Part shown: positions 10,101 to 14,535 of the stretch, piece after piece
How positions within the stretch are numbered: the stretch's first letter is position 1
Layout of the letters: each line of letters starts with the position of its first letter
Source of the DNA: Phoronis ovalis
Taxonomy: Eukaryota; Phoronida; Phoronidae
Direction: 5' to 3'
DNA: 14,767 nt
Assembly (NCBI GenBank): GCA_028565635.1
Contig: JAOXYB010030654.1
Coordinates: forward strand, 1-14,767
Program-made: the position numbers and the translations under genes
Notes under the pieces: generated by a model
Seen by the model: the letters and a program-made list of their open reading frames with translations, nothing else
Databases searched by the model: none
Told to the model about the DNA's origin: nothing

Positions 10101-11333
10101 TGCCACAATCTAATAAATATGTCCATTATTTTATCAATAATGTTTTCTTTCCAGGTCTGGCTCCAGTAAAATATGAAATTGTTGTTGTCACTGGTGATGT
10201 AAAATCAGCTGGCACTAATGCAAATGTCTTTATAACAATTTTTGGTAACAATGGTGACACTGGAAAGCGACCACTGACTCAACGATTCCGAGACTTGTTT
10301 GAGCGTAACCAGACAGATAAATTCCAGATTGAGGCACTTGATTTAGGTAATTAGGTTTCCAATAATTATTCTGTCAATTTCTAAATGACCAGTGAAAATT
10401 ATTTACCTGTTAAGTATAAACAATATTTTCCGTACTAGCTTTCTCTTGATGCACCCTGCCATGTTGTAGTACACAATACATTATTTTTTTTATTAACTTA
10501 TTTTCTGGCTACAAATTAATTTTTTTGAATATTTTGTTTCAGTACATAACCTTAGCCATTCCCTATAATTGTTTTTTTGAAAGTTACAGGAGCAATGTCC
10601 CAAACAATTATCTCTGCACGATTAGTTTTCATAATACACAACATATATGATTTGTTTATGAAGTATAGAATGTATTATAACTCGTCTTACTAAAAAATGA
10701 AGTACATTTACATGTACAAATTTGATAGCATGCATTTCTTAAAATATTTGTTTAACGTAAGCTTCAAGCAAATTCAGCATAAAAATATATTTTGAATTGT
10801 CGCAAATCTCGAGAAAGTCAAAAGTCAGTCTTGAAGGCAAGGGAAGGAATTAACCCAAGTTTTTCAACCATTGTCTTAAAACGTGATTTGAATAGATTAT
10901 TAGTAACTTGTAAATTATGTTATTTATAATGTTGAATATTACGTTCTCCAAAATGTATATATTTGTACACAATGCATTCTGACAAGTTTTACAAGAAATA
11001 AAATGTTAGCTTTTAATGTATGATCATGCCTTTGCTGAAATAATATGTTGGGACCATTGAGGAGAATGTAAATTAATTCACAAGCAGTAAATATTTTATT
11101 ACACAGTGAAACAGAACTGTTACGTAACTATATTTATTCTTTTGTTCATAGGTGAACTGACAAAGGTGAAGATAGAACATGACAATGCAGGATTCCGTGC
11201 AGGATGGTTCTTAGACCACGTAGAGGTGACCAATATGGCTACCAATCAAACAACAATGTTCCTATGTGAAAAATGGTTTGATAAAGGGAAAGGAGATGGA
11301 GAAATACAAAGAGAACTGCTGCCAAAAGAATAA
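1009..11333 (+). CDS. LOXHD1: LOXHD1-like multi-PLAT protein, 22 exons, 3' part of gene
   Basis: Joining 22 exons (1009-1160, 1347-1480, 1825-2081, 2432-2540, 2747-2931, 3413-3591, 3809-3925, 4263-4425, 4602-4756, 5051-5260, 5645-5795, 6013-6218, 6494-6683, 7147-7307, 7533-7752, 7995-8225, 8557-8730, 8871-9009, 9129-9299, 9580-9692, 10155-10346, 11152-11333) gives one open frame of 1262 residues, with every intron GT-AG and every phase matching. The product is nine PLAT/LH2 beta-sandwich domains in tandem, at about residues 3-118, 150-269, 280-405, 433-551, 605-723, 737-853, 864-985, 999-1130 and 1144-1262. Recurrent motifs are Y-x-V-x-V-x-T-G/[22 protein letters not shown]-x-L-D/E-K-V-E-V and F-x-C-x-R-W-L. 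An animal protein consisting of PLAT repeats only is the mark of LOXHD1. In vertebrates it has 15 PLAT domains and is needed for hair-cell mechanotransduction (human DFNB77 deafness). The start codon and the N-terminal domains lie left of the window. No catalytic lipoxygenase domain is present. Confidence 0.9.
1347..1480 (+). CDS. LOXHD1: LOXHD1-like exon B: PLAT 1, middle
   Basis: Acceptor TTTTTTTAG, donor GTAAGT. It enters in phase 0 and leaves in phase 2. It contains [19 protein letters not shown], the central strands with the conserved His-Asp-Asn, glycine run and Trp of the PLAT fold. Confidence 0.9.
1481..1824 (+). other. LOXHD1-like intron B/C
   Basis: AT-rich intron from GTAAGT to CATTTTTAG (phase 2). 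I see no further exon or repeat in it. Confidence 0.85.
1825..2081 (+). CDS. LOXHD1: LOXHD1-like exon C: end of PLAT 1, basic linker, start of PLAT 2
   Basis: This is the longest exon. It finishes PLAT 1 ([16 protein letters not shown]), runs through a linker of about 30 residues rich in Lys, Arg and Ser ([13 protein letters not shown], with basophilic-kinase-like R-K-x-S sites), then starts PLAT 2 ([20 protein letters not shown]). It is the only exon crossing a PLAT-PLAT border without an intron. The acceptor is CATTTTTAG. The donor GTTGGT is weaker than the others, but the join to the next exon restores G-Q-M-F-L in frame. Confidence 0.87.
2082..2431 (+). other. LOXHD1-like intron C/D
   Basis: Intron with donor GTTGGT and acceptor TTTTTGCAG (phase 1). 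It holds a small inverted repeat, TGTCACATA at 2232-2240 against TATGTGACA at 2278-2286. Otherwise nothing is recognisable. Confidence 0.82.
2432..2540 (+). CDS. LOXHD1: LOXHD1-like exon D: PLAT 2, middle
   Basis: Acceptor TTTTTGCAG, donor GTAAGT. It enters in phase 1 and leaves in phase 2. Motifs are [13 protein letters not shown] and [12 protein letters not shown]. It is only 109 bases long and has no start-to-stop frame of its own, but it is needed to join exons C and E in frame. Confidence 0.88.
2747..2931 (+). CDS. LOXHD1: LOXHD1-like exon E: PLAT 2, C-terminal half
   Basis: Acceptor TTTTTGGTTAG, donor GTAAGC. It carries [20 protein letters not shown] and [14 protein letters not shown]. 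It leaves in phase 1 within a short acidic linker (ELATEEYIP) leading to PLAT 3. Confidence 0.9.
2932..3412 (+). other. LOXHD1-like intron E/F with an open frame
   Basis: Intron of 481 bases (phase 1). Its second half (about 3130-3290) is richer in G and C than its surroundings and contains a stop-to-stop open frame of 81 sense codons at 3141-3386 without PLAT similarity. It could be an old repeat insertion; I cannot name it. Confidence 0.7.
3413..3591 (+). CDS. LOXHD1: LOXHD1-like exon F: PLAT 3, N-terminal half
   Basis: Acceptor TTCTCATCCAG, donor GTATGA. It begins PLAT 3 with [12 protein letters not shown] and [12 protein letters not shown]. The loop before FERKQEDKF is longer than in the other repeats, very rich in Lys, and carries three Cys. 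It leaves in phase 0. Confidence 0.88.
3809..3925 (+). CDS. LOXHD1: LOXHD1-like exon G: PLAT 3, middle
   Basis: It has exactly 39 codons and phase 0 at both ends, so skipping it would keep the frame but remove the core strands of PLAT 3. Motifs are [19 protein letters not shown] and KVEV. Acceptor TTACTTCAG, donor GTATTG. Confidence 0.88.
3926..4262 (+). other. LOXHD1-like intron G/H
   Basis: Phase 0 intron. It holds a MITE-like segment with 14-base inverted ends (3971-4125) and a direct repeat AGTCRGTAATTAA at 4161-4173 and 4193-4205. Confidence 0.8.
3971..4125. mobile_element. Possible MITE-like element with 14-base terminal inverted repeats
   Basis: GTTGTTAGAAACAT at 3971-3984 is inverted as ATGTTTCCAACAAC at 4112-4125, matching at 13 of 14 bases. 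The 155-base span is AT-rich, non-coding and inside an intron, which suits a small non-autonomous DNA transposon. I cannot see a clear target-site duplication, so chance remains possible. Confidence 0.3.
4263..4425 (+). CDS. LOXHD1: LOXHD1-like exon H: end of PLAT 3 plus charged linker
   Basis: Acceptor CTTTTTGTAG, donor GTAAGG. It finishes PLAT 3 with [16 protein letters not shown] and RELVPS. About 25 residues of mixed-charge linker (alternating Glu and Lys, ending near residue 432) then lead to PLAT 4. It leaves in phase 1. Confidence 0.88.
4602..4756 (+). CDS. LOXHD1: LOXHD1-like exon I: PLAT 4, N-terminal half
   Basis: Acceptor TTTTTTTTACAG, donor GTAAGA. It is close to the PLAT repeat consensus: [30 protein letters not shown] and DKFERNQ. 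It enters in phase 1 and leaves in phase 0. Confidence 0.92.
5051..5260 (+). CDS. LOXHD1: LOXHD1-like exon J: PLAT 4, C-terminal half
   Basis: Acceptor TACTATTACAG, donor GTAACT, phase 0 on both sides, 70 codons. Motifs are [26 protein letters not shown] and [14 protein letters not shown]. With exon I it forms the most typical PLAT domain of the window. Confidence 0.92.
5261..5644 (+). other. LOXHD1-like intron J/K
   Basis: Phase 0 intron of 384 bases between PLAT 4 and the Ser/Arg linker exon. It is AT-rich, and I see nothing else in it. Confidence 0.85.
5645..5795 (+). CDS. LOXHD1: LOXHD1-like exon K: Ser/Arg-rich linker between PLAT 4 and 5
   Basis: Acceptor TTTGTAG, donor GTAAGT. Its 50 codons hold no PLAT signature and are rich in Ser, Arg and Gly (for example [15 protein letters not shown] and [10 protein letters not shown]), so it is probably disordered and perhaps phosphorylated. 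It enters in phase 0 and leaves in phase 1, so skipping it would shift the frame; it is most likely always included. It joins exon J to exon L without a stop, which supports it as a true exon. Confidence 0.82.
6013..6218 (+). CDS. LOXHD1: LOXHD1-like exon L: PLAT 5, N-terminal half
   Basis: Acceptor TTCTCTAACAG, donor GTAAAA. It starts PLAT 5 with [11 protein letters not shown] and [13 protein letters not shown]. The region normally reading KFER is replaced by a glutamine- and alanine-rich stretch ([13 protein letters not shown]). It leaves in phase 0 just before IGHD, a later break than in PLAT 4. Confidence 0.9.
6241..6306 (+). repeat. 33-base tandem duplication in intron L/M
   Basis: Two adjacent 33-base units (6241-6273 and 6274-6306), both starting TTGTAATAACTTATCATTA, differ by one base (C or T before the TAG). 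They lie just after the exon L donor. Because 33 is a multiple of three, the frame running on from exon L stays open through both copies until a TAG at 6393-6395. Confidence 0.85.
6494..6683 (+). CDS. LOXHD1: LOXHD1-like exon M: PLAT 5, C-terminal half
   Basis: Acceptor TTTTCATGCAG, donor GTAAGT. It carries [21 protein letters not shown] and [14 protein letters not shown], the closing strands of PLAT 5, then a short linker to PLAT 6. It leaves in phase 1. Confidence 0.9.
6684..7146 (+). other. LOXHD1-like intron M/N
   Basis: Phase 1 intron of 463 bases, AT-rich, with no recognisable structure. Confidence 0.85.
7147..7307 (+). CDS. LOXHD1: LOXHD1-like exon N: PLAT 6, N-terminal half
   Basis: Acceptor TTGTATTTTGTAG, donor GTAAAA. 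It starts PLAT 6 with [27 protein letters not shown] and ERFERAK. The consensus GTDANV is changed to GCDAEI. It enters in phase 1 and leaves in phase 0. Confidence 0.9.
7533..7752 (+). CDS. LOXHD1: LOXHD1-like exon O: PLAT 6, C-terminal half
   Basis: Acceptor CTTTCTGCCAG, donor GTAAGT. Motifs are [20 protein letters not shown] and [15 protein letters not shown] lysine-rich linker (VKGKEQVK) follows, and it leaves in phase 1. An open frame reaches further upstream into the intron from 7467, but the conserved start of this half and the acceptor place the exon start at 7533. Confidence 0.9.
7995..8225 (+). CDS. LOXHD1: LOXHD1-like exon P: PLAT 7, N-terminal two thirds
   Basis: Acceptor ATATCTTTATAG, donor GTACAA. 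It enters and leaves in phase 1. Motifs are [37 protein letters not shown] and VWHDNK. No intron falls after the KFER-like segment here (it reads DPFENKQ); the break comes directly after HDNK instead. Confidence 0.9.
8226..8556 (+). other. LOXHD1-like intron P/Q
   Basis: Phase 1 intron of 331 bases. An open frame inside it is rich in Phe, Leu and Ile because the intron is pyrimidine-rich; I do not regard it as coding. It includes a tandem repeat of CCACTTCTCAAAATT at 8404-8418 and 8419-8432. Confidence 0.82.
8404..8432. repeat. 15-base tandem duplication
   Basis: CCACTTCTCAAAATT at 8404-8418 is followed at once by a second copy lacking the last base (8419-8432). It lies within intron P/Q. 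Confidence 0.8.
8557..8730 (+). CDS. LOXHD1: LOXHD1-like exon Q: PLAT 7, C-terminal third
   Basis: Acceptor TTTATAATACTAG, donor GTAAGT. It carries [28 protein letters not shown] and RELTC, then a Pro/Gly/Lys linker. It enters and leaves in phase 1, so skipping it would keep the frame but truncate PLAT 7. Confidence 0.9.
8871..9009 (+). CDS. LOXHD1: LOXHD1-like exon R: divergent PLAT 8, N-terminal part
   Basis: Acceptor TTTCTTTACAG, donor GTAACA. It begins like a PLAT domain (YEITVTTSD), but the GAGTDANV element is changed to [10 protein letters not shown] and the KFER segment is replaced by a lysine-rich run ([10 protein letters not shown]). It leaves in phase 2, unlike the phase 0 break of most repeats. 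Confidence 0.85.
9129..9299 (+). CDS. LOXHD1: LOXHD1-like exon S: divergent PLAT 8, middle
   Basis: Acceptor TTTTGTTCCAG, donor GTAAGT. It has [16 protein letters not shown], then an insertion-like stretch with three Cys and a mix of acidic and basic residues, where other repeats read HDN-Gly-Trp. MWHCHEIIV then stands for the W-x-L-x-K-V-E-V strand. It is in phase 2 at both ends. Different open frames cross the same bases on both strands, but only this frame joins exons R and T. Confidence 0.82.
9580..9692 (+). CDS. LOXHD1: LOXHD1-like exon T: divergent PLAT 8, end, and linker
   Basis: Acceptor TTTTATTTCAG, donor GTAAGT. It closes PLAT 8 with [11 protein letters not shown], the counterpart of F-P-C-x-R-W-L. 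The usual acidic K-x-D-D-G element is missing; a charged linker of about 25 residues leads to the last PLAT domain. It leaves in phase 1. Confidence 0.87.
9693..10154 (+). other. LOXHD1-like intron T/U
   Basis: Phase 1 intron of 462 bases. Its centre (about 9860-10050) is noticeably richer in G and C than the other introns and may be an old SINE-like insertion, described separately. Confidence 0.82.
9860..10050 (+). mobile_element. Possible degraded tRNA-derived SINE
   Basis: A stretch near 9860-9900 reads GCGGATAAAGCACTGGTTCG followed by TTGACCCCGC. This recalls a tRNA-like head with a B-box (GGTTCRANNCC) as found in animal SINEs. The segment differs in base composition from the surrounding intron. 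There is no clear A-tail and no second copy in the window, so the call is tentative. Confidence 0.25.
10155..10346 (+). CDS. LOXHD1: LOXHD1-like exon U: PLAT 9 (last), N-terminal half
   Basis: Acceptor TTCTTTCCAG, donor GTAATT. It shows [41 protein letters not shown] and EALDL. It enters and leaves in phase 1. The intron after it, at 805 bases, is the longest within the gene in this window. Confidence 0.91.
10347..11151 (+). other. LOXHD1-like intron U/V
   Basis: An 805-base phase 1 intron that splits the last PLAT domain between LDLG and ELTK. It is AT-rich. I looked for a hidden exon; none is needed for frame or domain continuity, and none is visible. Confidence 0.85.
11152..11333 (+). CDS. 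LOXHD1: LOXHD1-like exon V: end of PLAT 9 and stop codon
   Basis: Acceptor CTTTTGTTCATAG. It carries [37 protein letters not shown] and IQRELLPKE, followed by TAA at 11331-11333. The protein stops directly after the last strand of the PLAT fold with no C-terminal tail. Confidence 0.92.
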
Positions 11334-11667
11334 AATGTGTATATGTTGGTACAGATATTCATATTCACCGTGACATATTGTGTAAAATTTCTTATTACCA
11401 TTTTGTGTAGCTTCAAGAATATTTTCATCTTTTTTTAAATTTTAGCCATTTTACTGCCCATTACTATTATAACTATTGACTTGTGTTTTGATTAGGAGCT
11501 ACTTATTTTTTAAACAATTTTTGTACAGTCATGTAAAAATCAAAGTGTGTGTTTCTGTGCGTTTTAGTCATAATAATTATAATTAATCATGATATTTTGT
11601 AATACTGTGATATAATGCGAGATTCTTATTTTTTTCTGAATATTTTTGATTCATTTTAAAACATCAA

Positions 11668-11673
11668 AATAAA
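11668..11673 (+). promoter_or_regulatory. Poly(A) signal AATAAA, proximal, LOXHD1-like gene
   Basis: AATAAA lies 335 bases after the stop codon, with a T-rich stretch (TTGTTTTTTTAATATG) about 20 bases downstream, as expected for a cleavage and polyadenylation site. Confidence 0.5.
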
Positions 11674-12087
11674 CAGTAGACTCAGGTAATTGTTTTTTTA
11701 ATATGCATATACTGTGAAGGTGTAAACATTATCATTACTTTTTATAATTGTATCATAATTTTGATGCTTTAGTTGCAACATTCCTATATTGAATATTAAT
11801 TTTTTAATTACAAAATTTAGACAATATAAGTAAGTTTGTTTTGTCTTATTTGTTGTCTTGCAGGGTAAATGTGTAATTCTTGCTCACCATATAGAACACG
11901 AAAGCTTTTTTTATTTTTGCTTGATAATGTAGTGTACTTTAATGGTGTTTATTTTCTACTAAATATATTATAATGTGCCTTTACTAAACTTGATTCATGT
12001 ACAAATGTAACGTCCATGATATTATAATGTATACTGTATAATTATTTCTTAAAAATATTGTATATTTGTAAACTGTACATTATTTAT

Positions 12088-12093
12088 AATAAA
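12088..12093 (+). promoter_or_regulatory. Poly(A) signal AATAAA, distal, LOXHD1-like gene
   Basis: AATAAA is followed within 20-30 bases by a long T-rich tract (12110-12122), the usual downstream element. This fits the main 3' end. It faces the poly(A) signals of the - strand gene about 25 to 55 bases further on. Confidence 0.55.
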
Positions 12094-12112
12094 TTCAATT
12101 AATAACGTATTT

Positions 12113-12146
12113 TTTATTTTTTGTCATGTGCATGACAAAATTTATT
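12113..12146 (-). promoter_or_regulatory. Poly(A) signals AATAAA for the SERGEF-like gene
   Basis: TTTATT at 12141-12146 and 12113-12118 reads AATAAA on the - strand, 192 and 220 bases beyond the SERGEF-like stop codon. Either could end that transcript close to or slightly inside the end of the LOXHD1-like transcript. Confidence 0.45.
12119..12140. repeat. Perfect 22-base palindrome between the convergent genes
   Basis: TTTTGTCATG, then TG, then CATGACAAAA: two 10-base arms with a two-base centre. It lies between the distal + strand poly(A) signal (12088-12093) and a - strand poly(A) signal (12146-12141). As DNA it is a near-continuous palindrome; as RNA it is a poor hairpin because the loop is too small, unless the inner pairs open. 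Confidence 0.85.
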
Positions 12147-12337
12147 ACTTACTGCAGAACTACAGTAAGGTCCCGAAAAAGGCAGCAGATTTAAAAAAAA
12201 CATCTGGCAACTGAGGAACCTCACATAATTATATAAAAAAATGTATGTGCTGTATTCCTCACATTTTATATAGTGAGGTGTGGATTGAAACTAGATTGAT
12301 CAGTAAGCACTACTAATGAAATAGATTATGCCAGATG
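12147..12337 (-). other. SERGEF-like 3' UTR
   Basis: Non-coding stretch after the TGA of the - strand gene. It contains a small potential hairpin: CCTCAC at 12257-12262 against GTGAGG at 12273-12278, with a 10-base loop. Confidence 0.5.
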
Positions 12338-12509
12338 TCACCTACTTTTGTTAGAAATGGCAAATGAGTGTCCAGCACCACATCCAATATGTGTAATAAT
12401 ACAGTTTTCTAAAGTCTTTATGCGAGTAGGTTGTTGCACATTTATTTCATTTCCCGTTCCACACATTCCATGATCATTCCAGCCCCATGTGAATATATAA
12501 TACCACTTT
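12338..12509 (-). CDS. SERGEF: SERGEF-like last exon, final RCC1 blade and stop
   Basis: Acceptor TTTAATTTTAG, then one base to finish a codon and 56 codons to TGA at 12340-12338. It shows YIFTWGWNDHGMCGTG and HIGCGAGHSFAIS. The protein ends five residues after the turn, without the C-terminal tail of the human protein as I recall it. The needed entry phase is 2, while the previous exon leaves in phase 1. Confidence 0.82.
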
Positions 12510-14535
12510 CTAAAATTAAACATGGAAAAATCCTGTACAATGGTCATAATCATTCAAGACAAGAGTTTTAAAATACTTGCTGTTTAGATAGAACACTTTT
12601 GGTACATTTCCTAGCCCATAAAGTAGTTACTAATCACATGTCACTCTGCTTGGATCAGGATGATGACAAATAGATCACTGTGTGTGTTCACATAGTACAA
12701 GCATAAACACACAGTTATCTAATTTAGTCAAAATACTACAATGGTACATAATTTAACTTTGAAAGTGGAAAAATATTGTGTGCATACCCACAACTTGATA
12801 ATGCAGCTAAATTTATCATTATGGCTTCCAACAACAAAGTTGCAAGACACATTATTTTTGCATATTTGGTTCTTTTTTTTCTTGAGTAATTTTTGTCCAA
12901 AGCCTTTCTCAGAAAGTAATGGACAAATTTACATGAAATTTTGTGAAAATGTCCATAAGGACCCAAAGGAAAAATTTTGATTATGAAGGTTGGTAGCCAT
13001 CTTTAATCCAAAATGGCAGCAAAATCAAAAACATATTCTTTGTGAACTCAGAAAGCAGTGGACTAATTTCAACAAAACTTGGATCAAAATATTTGCTAGA
13101 TATGGGAGATGAAAATTTGAAGTGAAAATGGCTGCCATGTGAAAACATATTCTTTGATAACTCTGAAAGTACTAGTTCAACGAAACTTGGATTAAAATGT
13201 TTGCTGGGTTCTTAAGATGAATCAAAAATGGCTGCCATGTCAATAATTTTGTGTTGGAAGCCATATACTGTGCCCCGTGCAATACTACAGGTCTAGTCAA
13301 GAAAGTGGTTACTACTTCTGTAATGTTTTTAGGACCATGGACTGCAAATCCATTATATTACAATTCCTGGTGACATGTGACGTGGCCCATTGTGCTGAAA
13401 CTTTGACATGTTCTACTTTTTTTTAGTGTATTTCAAAATGTCAAGCCTATGTACCTCCTATAGCCAAACAATGTTCAGATCCACACGCTACTTGAATAAT
13501 TTTTTCGATGCCCGAAACTTTACCAGGGTTGCAATCGTAACTATTCATGATTCGTCGTCCAAGCTGACCATAATTACCTCTACCCCAAGAATATGCTGAG
13601 CCATCATCTACAATGTGCAAGTACAACCTTGGTAAAGACCTAGCGTGCACTATGTTTCATAAAATGAACGCACAGAAAGTTCTTTAACCAAATGACAACA
13701 GCAAACACAATTTAAATGAAGCCTTGATAATGTAAATTGATCACAAAATACCTGCAATTGCTATTAGGAACTCCCAGCCACTACAAAGCTGCTTTATCCT
13801 TTTCCCTTCGAAACCTTCTGATGGTATAAGTAAAAAATTTGAAGACATTTTGAGTCCTTGACCTTCAGGCCCTAGTTGACCATGTTTATTGCACCCAGCT
13901 ACATAAACTTTCCCATTTTCTATAAAATGACAAAATTAATAAAAATTTAATCATTTTCTAAAATGTTAATGTTCGTTCTGGAAATGCTCATTTCATTATG
14001 AAAATCGTTTTATCATCTACAACTATAATCTGACTAAATGCACCTTAATTGAAGATTTTACTACATGGCTATCTGCTAGAGATCATATAGCTGTCAAGTC
14101 TCCTGATGTGAATGTGAGACTCTTGTTTCGTAGCTCGTTCTCTGCAGTGATTGCCTTCAACAGAAAATTGTTCGAAAATACCAAATCTTTGTTCTGAACA
14201 ATTCTGGCAACTTGACAGGTATGAGGTATACAGCTAACATCTTCATAAATTTGAGCTTTGGGACTGGTGACCTCGAACAATGATGCAATCTCACTTGGCT
14301 TACAAATTTGACATTCCTCACTGTAAACATCCAGCTCACTCTTTATTTTCAGTTCACATTTATTATAGAATCAGCCTACATTTACACATAAAAATGTGCA
14401 CTCCTCCGAAATAATTACTTGTGATAATAGTGTATTATAAGATTGAAAATGATTGAATACCTGTTAACAGGGCTGAATGATAGGCACCACCAACCACATT
14501 TACAATGTTCTCCTGAGACAGATTTAGAGTTTCAA
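12338..14535 (-). CDS. SERGEF: SERGEF-like RCC1-repeat protein, 3' part of gene, four exons seen
   Basis: Four exons on the - strand (14535-14461, 13919-13752, 13607-13455, 12509-12338) encode successive RCC1 repeats, each strand set having a W/A-G-x-x-x-x-G-Q-L-G element and a C-G-S-E-H or C-G-A-G-H turn. The final repeat reads WGWNDHGMCGTG and GCGAGHSFAI, which is the typical last blade of SERGEF/DelGEF rather than of RCC1 itself. SERGEF is a seven-bladed propeller protein reported to bind the exocyst subunit Sec5 and to affect secretion. Three of the exons join in frame; the last join does not (phase 1 meets phase 2). The gene continues beyond the right edge. The two possibilities, a live gene with an unseen micro-exon or a damaged copy, cannot be separated here. 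Confidence 0.8.
12510..13454 (-). other. SERGEF-like intron with diverged tandem repeats
   Basis: A 945-base intron between the last two exons. Bases 12907-13245 are a diverged tandem repeat (described separately). I found no clear extra RCC1 exon in it. Confidence 0.7.
12907..13245. repeat. Diverged tandem repeat of about 100-140 base units
   Basis: Three related units share CTCAGAAAGYARTGG-like, ACATATTCTTTG and AAAATGGCTGCCATGT-like segments. ACATATTCTTTG occurs at 13032-13043 and 13146-13157; AAAATGGCTGCCATGT at 13125-13140 and 13225-13240, with AAAATGGCAGC near 13010. Such units, with a short 'aaatggc(t/g)gcc' core, are common in invertebrate genomes as dispersed repeats; I cannot name the family. 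Confidence 0.65.
13455..13607 (-). CDS. SERGEF: SERGEF-like exon, RCC1 blade
   Basis: Acceptor CACATTGTAG, donor GTACAT, 50 full codons. It shows DGSAYSWGRGNYGQLGRR and VACGSEHCLAIG. It ends with one codon base, GGA then G (phase 1), which does not fit the phase of the next exon. It lies in a longer open frame that starts before the acceptor; the part before 13607 is intron. Confidence 0.83.
13752..13919 (-). CDS. SERGEF: SERGEF-like exon, full RCC1 blade
   Basis: Acceptor CATTTTATAG, donor GTATTT, phase 1 on both sides, 55 full codons. It shows NGKVYVAGCNKHGQLG, then a loop, then LCSGWEFLIAIA. The cysteine-serine-glycine-tryptophan turn matches the S-G-W-x-x-x-x-A element of SERGEF proteins. 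Confidence 0.85.
13920..14460 (-). other. SERGEF-like intron with unexplained open frames
   Basis: Intron of 541 bases (phase 1). Two overlapping open frames of 60-65 codons lie at 14083-14339 on the - strand, but neither shows RCC1 pattern, and the flanking exons join directly into one normal RCC1 strand, so nothing is missing. Confidence 0.75.
14461..14535 (-). CDS. SERGEF: SERGEF-like exon, RCC1 repeat end
   Basis: Acceptor TGTTCTTTTAG, donor GTATTC. Its 24 codons include SQENIVNVVGGAYHSALLT, the V-x-x-x-x-G-x-x-H-S-A-x-L turn that closes an RCC1 blade. It enters and leaves in phase 1 and joins the next exon to give LLTENGKVYVAG, a normal RCC1 strand sequence. Confidence 0.82.

Larger units (their letters stand above)
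11334..12110 (+). other. LOXHD1-like 3' UTR
   Basis: Very AT-rich, many T runs and ATTTA-like words, no coding pattern. AATAAA occurs at 11668-11673 and 12088-12093, suggesting a short (about 350 bases) and a long (about 770 bases) 3' UTR. The end coordinate is approximate. Confidence 0.6.

Noticed and set aside
1009-11333. A lipoxygenase or other PLAT-bearing enzyme or polycystin
   Set aside because: Nine PLAT domains follow one another with no catalytic iron-binding, lipase or membrane segment between them, which leaves LOXHD1 as the fitting family.
12736-12980. Open frames on both strands near 12740-12980
   Set aside because: They overlap each other and the start of the tandem repeat, have low-complexity products, and lie inside the SERGEF-like intron.
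14083-14339. Two - strand open frames as possible SERGEF exons
   Set aside because: They have no RCC1 pattern, and the flanking exons join directly into LLTENGKVYVAG, leaving no gap to fill.
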